Source: Lineus longissimus (Eukaryota > Nemertea > Pilidiophora > Heteronemertea > Lineidae). Taken from it: a stretch of DNA of 64,000 nt. A program made the position numbers and the translations under genes. Of this stretch, positions 54,890-64,000 are shown in pieces (position 1 is the first letter of the stretch; each line of letters starts with the position of its first letter). The DNA lies in NCBI RefSeq assembly GCF_910592395.1, contig NC_088315.1, forward strand, positions 7,630,501-7,694,500, given 5' to 3'. Under the pieces are notes generated by a model. The model was not told the DNA's origin. It saw only the letters and a list, made by a program, of their open reading frames with translations, and searched no databases.

Positions 54890-55475
54890 AGTATCTTCAA
54901 GTTATGTCTACTATGTCACCATGTCACTAGGCTATAACCCAAATTGGTTATTTTTCACAATATCCACAAACTGGTTTACCAAGTCAAGGTCGTCTAAACT
55001 TCGGATATCTCAAGTATGTCAGTAGGTCAGTGGGCCATGACCCACTCTGGAGATTTTACACCATATCAAAACTAGGTCACTAGGTCACTAGGTCAGGTCA
55101 ACTTTGAAAACTTCTCACACAGAAAGTAGGTCAACAGGTCAACAGGTCACTAGGTCAAAAGTTCATAACTTTCCCACTCTGGAGATTTTACACCATATCC
55201 AAACTAGGTCACTAGGTCAGGTCCAAAGTAGGTTACTAGGCCATGACCCACTCTGGAGATTTTACACCATATCCAAACTAGGTCACTAGGTCAGGTCAAC
55301 TTTCAAACTTCTCATACACAAAGTAGGTCAGTAGGTCAGTAGGTCACTAGGTCATCCAAACTAGGTCACTAGGTCAGGTCAACTTTCAAACTTCTCATAC
55401 ACAAAGTAGGTCAGTAGGTCAGTAGGTCACTAGGTCAAAAGTTCATAATTTTCCCCAAGTAGCCCATATACTACT
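54890..55475. repeat. Right TIR region with AGGTCA arrays and internal duplications
   Basis: The outer 110 bp or so is an exact inverted match of the left end. Further in, segments of the TIR are duplicated two to four times: TTTACACCATATCCAAACTA, AACTTTCAAACTTCTCATAC, AGGTCACTAGGTCA. By eye there are about two dozen AGGTCA hexamers in under 500 bp, mostly spaced as direct repeats with two bases between. The right end is therefore longer and more repetitive than the left. Confidence 0.85.
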
Positions 55476-55481
55476 TACTAC
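55476..55481. other. Target-site duplication TACTAC, right side
   Basis: The hexamer right outside the terminus ...CCCATATACTACT. It equals 15818-15823 and differs from the hexamer left of the full copy (CACCCA, 36418-36423). Confidence 0.65.
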
Positions 55482-56670
55482 TTCAGTGGAAATTCAACAC
55501 TTACTGTCGCATAAATTTGGTGTTTGCAACTTTGATTAGAATTTTGTACATTAATGAATTTCGGTCACTTTATTCCATGATATTTTAGTCAGGCGTCTCT
55601 GATCAGACCCTCGGCATCAGAAATATATTACTGACGAAGTTTGGTTGATGAGTTGATTTGCCATGAGAAGTAGATGTCCACACCCTTTGTGCCGGTCCGT
55701 ATTGTATGGCATGGACTGCAAATGGACTGCAAATGTCGAAATGGACTGCATGGGAGTCTAGGGGTGACTGAATATCAACGTGCTTCCAAGGGGTAAAATG
55801 CCTATCTTCGCGGATCGACGCGGGAGGGGAGTTTTTAGTCACGGCGTGGCAAATTCTAGGTGTCACGCGCTGTTCTCAGAATTACTATCACGGTTAAAAT
55901 CCCCCCCCCCCGCTTGTTACTTTGGGGTCTAAAAATGCAAACAAAAAAATTGCGGGAGGTCTTGGTTCGGCCTTTTTCAAATCCCACACCTACACTTCGA
56001 ACGCAGTGGAACGGCCTCGTCATGTCGACGATCAGGATGACGAAATGGATGCGTTCGCAATTCGTGTGAATTACGGCAGTAATAAACATCGCGGGAAGTG
56101 CAGTTATGCACGCCAAATTGCTAAAACTTGGCTCTTGTGATATTTTCAAGTCAGTCTACAGAACAGACCGTTGAAATTTATGTTTATTTCTGGTCTCGGT
56201 CGGGACCTTTCATTTCGAGATATGAACCAAAACGAGTTGTTTAAGACCTGCGCGAGCGATGAAGTGATGAAGTGCGGAGAACGGGACGTTTCCCACTAAT
56301 TGGCCTGACCCTGATGTTGAAGCCATTGTGAGGTTTGAAAATGAGAGTTTTTAATCATTTACGGGGATCTTGGTCGCAATTGAACATTGGGTTGAGTGGC
56401 TCGATGGCTGACCGGATTACGATCATTGAATAATTATTTTGCTATCGTGAATGGTACAGTGGTTTGACGTATAGTATACATGTATATCGAAGGTATTCGC
56501 GATTCGCCAGCAGTGGTATAGATAGTCTTTCTTAGAAGGGGAACTACGTGATCAAGATGAATGAAAAATGTATTTCTTAACCATTTTTTTGGGAGATCGG
56601 CTTTCGAAATTTCTGTGTCTTTGTCAGGTTTGCCAGAGATCATATTGTTCAATGATCATAAAGGTGGATG

Positions 56671-56910
56671 TCATCCCATGATCCTGGTAAAACCATGGTT
56701 TTCAATATACTCCGCCTCTCGATATTTCAAAGACGAAGGTTTAAAAAACCCTGAATTTCTGAATGGATGGATGTCAATAAAAGTTGGCCTGGAATAAAAA
56801 GCTTCGCCTGCTAATTGATCTCCATCTTTAAGCGTTACACCTGCTTGCCCCACGCGACAGATGAAAAATAACTTAATCCAATCGGAGACCGGAAGATCGT
56901 CCGCCGCCAT
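56671..56910 (-). CDS. Weak candidate first coding exon (starts MAADDLPVSDW)
   Basis: On the minus strand a Kozak-like CCAAGATGGCGGCGG begins a 79-codon ORF. A possible donor is GCAG|GTGTAA after about 25 codons, so the true exon may be shorter. The start coincides with a YY1-type GCCGCCATCTTGG, next to an ETS-like ACCGGAAG and a CCAAT box. This is a typical CpG-type promoter core with the ATG inside the YY1 site. No homologue recognised and no second exon found. Confidence 0.3.
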   Translation of the reverse strand: MAADDLPVSDWIKLFFICRVGQAGVTLKDGDQLAGEAFYSRPTFIDIHPFRNSGFFKPSSLKYREAEYIENHGFTRIMG

Positions 56911-58184
56911 CTTGGAAAGAGGTCGTCAACTGGATCCCCGCCACATGCTAATCATTATTGGTCCCCTAACAACGTTAAAACAATAACAAATAAATATTCT
57001 GTTGACAAAACTGAGGATATGATTCAAAAACAAAGGTTATCTAATTAATATATTTGCATAGACTTGTCCGAGTCTGTTAACAGGTGACCGCATTACCCAA
57101 GCTTACGTTATCCGGTTTTTGTTTTAACGACCAGTCCGATCAGACGCTGTAGACAATCACCCCTGGAATAACTGAGAATAACTGTTAAAATCACAGCATG
57201 TCAGCACCAGGGGAGTAAAGTGATTAGTTCCCTTTCATCCCGTCAGGGGTCGAGTTTTGATAGTAATTATTGTCCGAAATAATATCAACACAACGACTAC
57301 ATGTTTGAACACTTGGGGTTACGGTTTTTCAACTCTGGTGTTTTCACTTCAGTTTAAAGAACAAGAAACTTGTCAAAAACAAGCGTTTATTGTTTGAACT
57401 CTGCTCATGCTCAGGCTCTCAAGTCAAGGAGTTTCCTATAATGCACGACTCTCGAGGAAGGGCCATATTGAGAACAAACACAAAATAACTTCCTATAGGT
57501 ATTAGCCACCGAAAAAAGTTTTTTTTGTTGTTGTTGGAAAATATTGACTTTTAGAGCATAATGAATGTTCGGCACGTATCTATATGCGATCCCCGGATGC
57601 GATCGTGCGCCTTTCATTGATTTCTATTCCATACATGTGTACACTACATGTACATTGTTTTTTTGTGAACATGTTTTTTTTGTGTACAAATGTACTCACT
57701 CAGTCATACTTACCATGTCCGTGCAATATCAAAAAATCGTATGACCCACCGTACGCCACCAGCCACTTCTAAAAGAATAACGGTTCTTACTTACTATTAC
57801 ATGTACTTTCACGTATTTCATGGTTCTTAACTGTCAATATTTCATTATGTTTTAGATATCATCATGAATATGTTTATTTGTAACTTCGCGTAGGTACACT
57901 TTGCAACTCATGAAGACATTATAAGAATACGTTCATTCCTGTTCCGTGTCGCTTCTATATATTAATGCCATGCTTATTGGATTAATGAAGCTTAATGAAT
58001 CATAAACTACATGTGCATCACTAATAAATTAATCATAATTCCGAAAAAGGTAATTAATGAAATTAAATGGCTTAACCGTAGTGAGTTAATCCACGAATCA
58101 AGGCAAGCTAAATATAAATATAAACCGCTCTCTTCAAGGAAAGAGAGAAAGGGGATTTAAAGTTAGAAAAATAAGGTATTACCT

Positions 58185-58211
58185 ACCATAAAGGAATATC
58201 CTTTATGGTAT
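58185..58211. repeat. Perfect 12-bp hairpin
   Basis: TACCATAAAGGA and TCCTTTATGGTA flank ATA. Neither strand gives a U-run that would suggest a terminator. Isolated palindrome of unknown role. Confidence 0.55.
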
Positions 58212-59572
58212 AACTTGACGTCAAGGGGCGGAAAACGTGTGAACGTCACGGATGACGAATTGGTCTTGTACTCCATCTGCTCACCAGGGGGATGTTATGT
58301 TGCCATGGCATCGAAAAAACAGCATAATATGACATGAAAAATTTTAAATAGATATAATAAGAATAAGAAATAGAAAATGCGCGGGCACAGTAATACACTG
58401 CAAGCTTGTTTGTTGTTTGGGTTGATAAAAACAAGACACAGGTTTTTGATACTCCTACCTCGTATGACTAAACAATATAGCTTTAGTTTAATTAGTGAAT
58501 AAATGGTAAGCCAGAATAGAATCGTGTATACACACCAAAAAACACCTTGCATGCGTCCATCCAAGCCGGTGGAGAGGAATCTTCGTGGCGCATAAAAAAA
58601 CATTCGGCTCATGAAGTACCTCATCTTAAACCAAAGGCAATGTATCAATGTTTGACAAATTTGATCCTCAAGTTTGATTAACGATGAATAGGCTGACGAG
58701 ACAGGACAATAGCTTCTTTAAAACATCGGTTAGCTTCTTTAAAACTGCGGTCTTTGATCAAAGGAAACACTTTGCGGCAATCCAAGCCATCCAGGGAGTC
58801 TTCTTTCCAAACAAGGTGTGATCCACGTAGCAACAGGTTGAACCGCGGCCCCTTTGATTTGAAGGTGTTTAATACTTTTGTTGGGATATTGACCAAAAAC
58901 TCAATTCAGTTTCACAGCAAGGGCAAGCAACATCCACTTGGGGCTTGAGTATGTGTGGGTGGATGAGCTAAGTGCTCATTAATTTACATAAAAATGTCGT
59001 GGTCGTCCTTTGATTTCCGAAAAAGTTAAAAAAATTATTACACGTCAAGAAATGTTTTTTCTACACATTTTTATATATATTAAGTTCATTGATGAGTATA
59101 TACCACTATCACTTTTGATTGCGCATTACTAGTTATGTCGTATGTACATATCCCTCATCTAAAAGTGTCATTAACAGAAAGTGATAGTCTGCCCACGTGT
59201 TTGTTTATGGCACATTTATCGTCCGTTTTTTTCATTACATCAAATTTCATCCCTCTCATTTTCGTGGCTTATTGTTCCAGTTTTTGCATCGGTCGGTTTC
59301 TGTAGCGTCCTCAAACACACCACCGCCACACTCTCGGTTATATCGAAAGTTCTCCAATAGCTTGTATTGTTATTATCTCAAACGCTTTTCAAACCAAGAA
59401 CAGTTATAATGTGGTTATTGTATTGAGTGTAATATTTGCAAACAGCCTGCTCATTTTGAGTAAATGATCGAATTGTCATAACACATTCAAAAACATCCAC
59501 TGACCGCTGATCTTGTGCGCGTGCGGGTCGTGACGTTGTGCATCACGTGACCGCCTCGCTGTCGAGGAAAAC

Positions 59573-59598
59573 ATGGAAGACAAAAAAACAAAAACAAT
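59573..59598 (+). CDS. Weak candidate first coding exon (MEDKKTKT)
   Basis: ATG at 59573 and eight codons run into a good donor, CAAT|GTAAGT. The 55 bp upstream hold a CRE-like GTGACGTTG and the E-box TCACGTGACC. No downstream exon was matched; it could belong to a gene beyond or antisense to the receptor gene, or be chance. Confidence 0.25.
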
Positions 59599-60911
59599 GT
59601 AAGTTATTGTGTGGTTTTGAATAAGAATTAAACTGTTATTGAATGCCGCACGGTGGTCTTCTGACTTGAACGAACAGGCCAAAAATTAAGAACTAGTAGA
59701 TCCTAAACTGATTCTCGGAACATTGGCTTTGTTTTCCGCTTTGTTTATCTCCTTGGATGGAGTACGTTTCTACACTGCAGGCAAAATTCATAAAAGTTTA
59801 CAAGTAAATCGTATTCAGCAATAGTAGTTAATTTGTTAATTAGCACTAGTGACTAAAGAGTCAAATTATCGCCAGTTAAATAAAAGTTGAATTACTTTGA
59901 ATACTGTGTGATTATAATTAGTTACATTTAATTGCAGTCAGTCGATTTTGTGAATTGCTTTACAATCACATTTTGAGTGTTTTGATTAGATAGTGTGATC
60001 AATTTTGATTTAATTTGATTTAACTTGATTAAATTTTGTACTAAATTTTGTTAAATCTGATTAAATCAAATTTGATTTAATTAAAGTGATGTTAGATAAA
60101 TTCATATCATTACGTCGTGGGTAGCTTTTGGCCTGCCTGATATTCCAAAACTGCCTCGCAACACTGGCGAAATAAAAGTACCAAAGATCAGAATTAGTGT
60201 GATGCTACCAGTGGCGGCGCATGGTGTCAAGCAGGGGCATTATCCTCCTGTCTAGGTAAATCCCATGCCCAAGTTGTCCTTTTAAGCCTACTGTTGGCGA
60301 TACTTTTATTTTTTTTATACTACGGTGTTCTCCGAAATACCGCAGAGAAGAATGTTCGAAGGGTGGATTATCAGGAATTTTTATCAGGGTCTGAAGGAAG
60401 TGCTAATATATAATTACGTGGACAATGAAGGGTATAAAAATCACTATCTATCACCCAAACTAAAATAAGTCACATGTTAATGCTTTGTCAAGGATTGGCC
60501 GATAAAATACCACATTTCAACTGTTTGTGTAAAATGCAACAAGTTTGATATACATGTAATATAAAATAAATATGTCTTTCGACCAAACTGCTGGGGATGA
60601 CGGATGATAATAAGAAGCAACGCAGGTGTGACCAGGGCTTGGGTGTAATCAATCGCCGGAACAGCATCTACTTCGATCACTTGGCTAACGGGGCTAAAGT
60701 GTGAAATTTGTTAATTTGAAAGTTTGTCTAACGACGTCATACATGGTTGACCCCGGCGGGACCAGTGAGAAGGGATCAGTTAATTATACGCCTTCGTGGG
60801 GTGTTTAAAGGCTCACTCACTCCAGAACATGAACAGTTCCACTTTTGTGTTCATAGTGGTTAGATCTCGCATAGACTTTACGACTAACTCATAGACTTTA
60901 TAGAAAGAAAG

Positions 60912-62830
60912 ATGCAAGTTCAAACGCCTACGGATTGGAATCTTAACTTGCTTAATAACGAGACGCTGTGTCGGGCCAAAGGCCATACCACACGAGAACT
61001 AGGCCTAGCGTCGAACAGTATGGATAATTCAATGAACTCAGGTAGGCAAAGAAACTGGTTTATTTCGATTTTTTTCCATTATTTTCCAAGATATTTTGAC
61101 AGAAATTTCAGATCGAATTTTTCCAGTTTGATGATCTGTGGGACTTTGAGGATACATTTCGCTCTGGGATAGTTTTCACTTCTCTCTTAACTTATTCTAA
61201 TTTATTATGAGCAGTCACATCATTTAATGAACCTACATGTGTTTTTGGCTCTTTTGTTGTCGTTGGGTTCCTAAATCTGTTGTTAAATTTATTTTCTAAG
61301 TCCAGTACATGAAATTACTATGAAAATTCATCCGAGTTCGTCACCTAATGAGCTTTGCATTTGACGGAAATCCAGGAACTCTCAAAATACGCCTATACTT
61401 AATTAAAACTGCGTTGGGAATGCGTCATCTCACGGCGGACTTATAATACACCCGTATAGGTCAGTGGTCATCTCACTAGACACTCGAAGAAAAGGTTTGA
61501 ACTTCTGAAAAACACAACTGAAATGATATGTAACCCCGCAGTTTTCAGACGGCAAAAAATAATGAAAAACCCTTTGACCCTTTGAGCATTATAGGTTTTT
61601 TTTCATCCGGTTTTACCGAAATCTTCAGCGGACTGCATATTTGCATAGCAGAATTAAAGACCTGGCTGTACGCGAGGCACTTTGAGGGGGCAGCGCCTTG
61701 AGCACGATTTGTTCGGTGGAAAGGCGACCCACACAAATTTTATTATGTAATGTAATGTTATGTTAACGACGGGGGGAGAGGAGTAAAGTGGGTGCGGGAA
61801 CCGCAGGTGCCATACGTGGGGGAGGGCGGTTGATATTGATATAAATAACGCACATATAAAAATACACAGTATTTCCTCAATTACGATAAATCAATTAAGT
61901 GAGAAACGGGGAGGGATGATAGGCCTCATTCGTTGTTAGAATGCCCAACTAACACAAACGATAAAGTATCCATTATTTTAGCCCTTGCTTTATCGACACC
62001 CACCCCCTGATCCATCATCCCGCTGACGGTCGTATCCGGGCGTCGCGACTCCCAGTAACGTGCCGCGTGTCACCGCGGGACCATGTGATCAAACTCCCAT
62101 CACTCATAGCGCACCGCACGCGCCACGCGCTCTCGAACAGGCGCGAGTCCTCTCAGTTTCACTGATCAACACTCGACAAACAAACCACCAGTGAACTTGT
62201 CGAAATCTTTCCTGAGCTATTTCTCAACTTACGAGTTTACTCTCCGACTATTCGCCCCTGATATCGGACTCAGATGGTGAATTCCCGTGGAGCGCCGGTC
62301 GCGAGTCGCCGGGGAAACCGGTTGGTCATACCTCCGCGAGTTATCACAATCATCAAAAGCCCTTCAAATGTGTATTTGTTTTGCTTTTTATTTCGTTGTC
62401 ACATGTCACTTAAGTTGTTTGGCGATCGTGTCAGTCCATTCCTGGATAGATACCAGGACTCGTTGATAACCATACGCCGCATAAATGATATATTCACAGA
62501 AATGACCTTCTTCATTAGTGACTCTGCGGGTAGAAGTTGTTAAAATGACAAAGGTTTTAAACAAGACGTTATCTCTTGTACTTTCAGACTCGCATCCGTC
62601 ACCGAGAAAGCCCGATGCGCTGTGCCTAGTTTGCGGCGACAAGGCGAGCGGGAAACACTATGGCGTCCAGAGCTGCGATGGGTGCAGGGGCTTCTTCAAG
62701 CGCTCCATCAGGCGGAATCTGGAGTACGTCTGCAAGGAGAATGGCAATTGTATTGTTGACGTGGCCAGGCGGAATCAGTGTCAAGCCTGCAGGTTCAAGA
62801 AATGTCTTCAAGTCAAGATGAACAAAGATG
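60912..62830 (+). CDS. Nuclear receptor, NR2E group (NR2E6-like), first two coding exons
   Basis: Exon 1 60912-61041 ([17 protein letters not shown]...) ends AACTCAG|GTAGGC. Exon 2 62588-62830 begins after TTGTACTTTCAG. Both junctions are phase 1 and the frame joins cleanly. Exon 2 encodes the whole two-zinc-finger DNA-binding domain: [21 protein letters not shown]-box [12 protein letters not shown]-box CKENGNC, then [20 protein letters not shown]. It stops at GAT G|GTGAGT, exactly where NR2E genes continue with the A-V-Q of the C-terminal extension. The P-box CDGCRG differs from the CDGCSG of TLX and the CNGCSG of PNR and recalls NR2E6 of arthropods (memory). The ligand-binding exons are outside the window. 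It would act as a nuclear transcription factor on AGTCA-type half-sites, as the group does. Confidence 0.85.
61640..61765 (+). repeat. SINE or LINE 3'-tail remnant
   Basis: The stretch CAGCGCCTTGAGCACGATTT, then TGGAAAGGCGACCCACACAA, then TTTTATTATGTAATGTAATG resembles the GCGCTTTGAGCA...GGAAAGGCGCTATATAAAT tail shared by many CR1/L2-type LINEs and dependent SINEs. It lies in intron 1 of the receptor gene. Confidence 0.45.
62030..62300 (+). promoter_or_regulatory. CpG-rich patch, possible alternative promoter
   Basis: A GC- and CpG-rich segment (CGCACCGCACGCGCCACGCG and similar) ends about 290 bp before the receptor DBD exon. An ATG-led ORF starts at 62274 but no donor in the right phase (1) is evident, so it may be 5' UTR or noise. 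It could be a second promoter of the receptor gene. Confidence 0.35.
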
Positions 62831-64000
62831 GTGAGTAGTTTTGTGATTTGCTGATAGATGGTGTTTGCGCGATGACGCGATGTAACACTGCTTATCTGAA
62901 CGTGTAATGCGTCAAATTAAAAGTCTGGTGAACCTGGTCCTAAAGTTAATCTGGTGTCTTCGAAGTACGTGATTCCCATGATGACACGCAAATTCGTCAG
63001 TCTCCTCCAACCTGGGTTTTCGGACGTAATCTCGCCAGATCGAAACCTCCCTAACATGAAGAAGAATACACGATGTTCCGAACGTCAAGTAAAAATCTGC
63101 TCAATAATTCATTACTTTAGCACACATATAGCCTTTTCTGTCATGAGAAGAATGAATTCTGCCAATTTTTTCTAACACATAACCCGGTGAACACGACAAC
63201 GGGGTCTCGCGCCAAACGTTAAGTGGAACGCAAGAGTCGTTCATTATTATTTCATATACAATGTTGTCTGAGGCTCTTCAAAGAGTGTATTTGTCACGTA
63301 AAACTCGTCAAAAAATTGCCTCTCCTTAGGTATGTTTTCCACTTTTTCCATACTCTGACATTTCAAACGTCTACCTCGGCCATAACGTCACCTTCTCCCC
63401 TGTCAAGTAGTCCATTACCCAACCACATGATTTATCAACCCCCGAGCTAATGATGAAATGTCCAATTAAATAATTAATGCCATAGATATTGGCGTGTGTT
63501 TGTTCTCGCCTCTTGAGCGTGGTAACCTGGTCTGGTGTTCTGTTGATACCAAGATCGAAGTCGGGAATCAATCTAAGGTGATCCAGGTCGGAGTGATCGC
63601 GTAAGGTTTTACTTGACCTTTCCTCCGCCGTACTGGCCAAACAAAAGCCGTGCATGGACCCCTAGTTGAGAGATGTCTCCTGATTGGCCAATGCCTGATC
63701 GGAAGTACCAAATTCCCGCTTCTGGAAAGTGGCTTACGTGCAAATTAGAGTTCGTGTAAAAAACACATTTGGTGAAAATATCCAATCCTCAATTAACGTC
63801 GCGAAAACCCCTCCCCTGTAGCCAAGGTATCATTTTTGTTGTTATTGTTGAATGTTTACAAAAAATTTGCTACTATATCTAAGGGACTATATTTTGTTTT
63901 GCAAAACCATTCTTTTGAAAGTTAGGAAGCAACGTAATCTAAACCAATAGCTTTTTTTCTTGGTGAAATTGGCTGTCGGCTTCCAGAAAGTGGAGTGTTC
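62831..64000 (+). other. Intron 2 of the NR2E gene (continues beyond window)
   Basis: Begins GTGAGTAGTT. No exon that continues with A-V-Q in phase 1 was found before the window end. ORFs of 73-94 codons here have no recognisable content. Confidence 0.6.

Larger units (their letters stand above)
36424..55475 (-). mobile_element. Complete Polinton/Maverick, 19.05 kb
   Basis: Terminal sequence AGTAGTATATGGGCTACTTG at the left is exactly inverted at the right. The element encodes PolB, RVE integrase, packaging ATPase, adenain-like protease, major and minor capsid proteins and about nine accessory proteins. The full Polinton/adintovirus core is therefore present and every frame is open. Gene order from the left on the minus strand: PC4-like, 139-aa protein, protease, major capsid, basic protein, minor capsid, two-TM protein, integrase, 268-aa protein, 124-aa protein, ATPase, PolB, spliced gene, 220-aa protein. 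One 116-aa gene runs on the plus strand. Flanking hexamers differ (CACCCA left, TACTAC right), so the two ends may derive from different insertions. The element could be recently active or able to form particles, but that is inference. Confidence 0.95.
55482..60911. other. Host intergenic region upstream of the NR2E gene
   Basis: About 5.4 kb, mostly AT-rich, without a long ORF. Apart from the two first-exon candidates and one hairpin listed separately, I see no gene. A poly-C run is at about 55901. Enhancers of the nuclear receptor gene would be expected here, but none can be named from sequence alone. Confidence 0.5.

Overview
This is a window of an animal nuclear genome, most likely a marine invertebrate. 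The protein genes use GT-AG introns, about 40 kb carries no gene I can support, and there is a nuclear receptor gene, a 714-bp satellite, SINE and LINE debris, and several large DNA transposons. I cannot name the phylum: the Polinton and the NR2E-type receptor fit lancelets, echinoderms, hemichordates, molluscs and others.

Layout. 1-6560: tandem array of about nine 713-714 bp monomers, each holding an inverted pair of about 86 bp. 6561-15817: host DNA without a supportable gene, with a palindromic repeat cluster at 14960-15305. 15818-20385: left 4.56 kb of a Polinton/Maverick, cut by a 500-N scaffold gap (20386-20885). 20886-21027: tail of an unidentified ORF. 21039-35046: a 14-kb element with near-perfect terminal inverted repeats and iterated GAGCGA-type subterminal repeats. 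It carries a complete ten-exon SAM-domain gene, whose first intron holds a protein kinase ORF and a C2H2 zinc-finger ORF on the same strand. 35391-36152: foldback element, followed by a LINE 3' fragment. 36424-55475: a full 19.05-kb Polinton. 55482-60911: host intergenic DNA with two weak first-exon candidates. 60912-64000: start of an NR2E-group nuclear receptor gene (two coding exons joined in phase; the rest lies beyond the window).

The Polinton appears intact. It encodes protein-primed DNA polymerase B, an RVE integrase with chromodomain, packaging ATPase, adenain-like protease, double jelly-roll major capsid protein, a minor capsid (penton-type) protein, a basic virion-type protein, a two-TM protein, PC4-like DNA-binding proteins and several accessory proteins. 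Its genes run on the minus strand except one near the right end. One accessory gene is spliced from four exons with matching phases.

Two structural points matter most. First, the partial and full Polinton copies are collinear over 4562 bp with five differences seen. The 6-bp duplication at the right end of the full copy (TACTAC) matches the left flank of the partial copy, not its own left flank (CACCCA). The scaffold order is therefore probably chimeric, or two Polintons recombined. Second, the 14-kb element with SAM, kinase and C2H2 genes is the best candidate for a poorly described multi-gene mobile system. I see no classical transposase in it.
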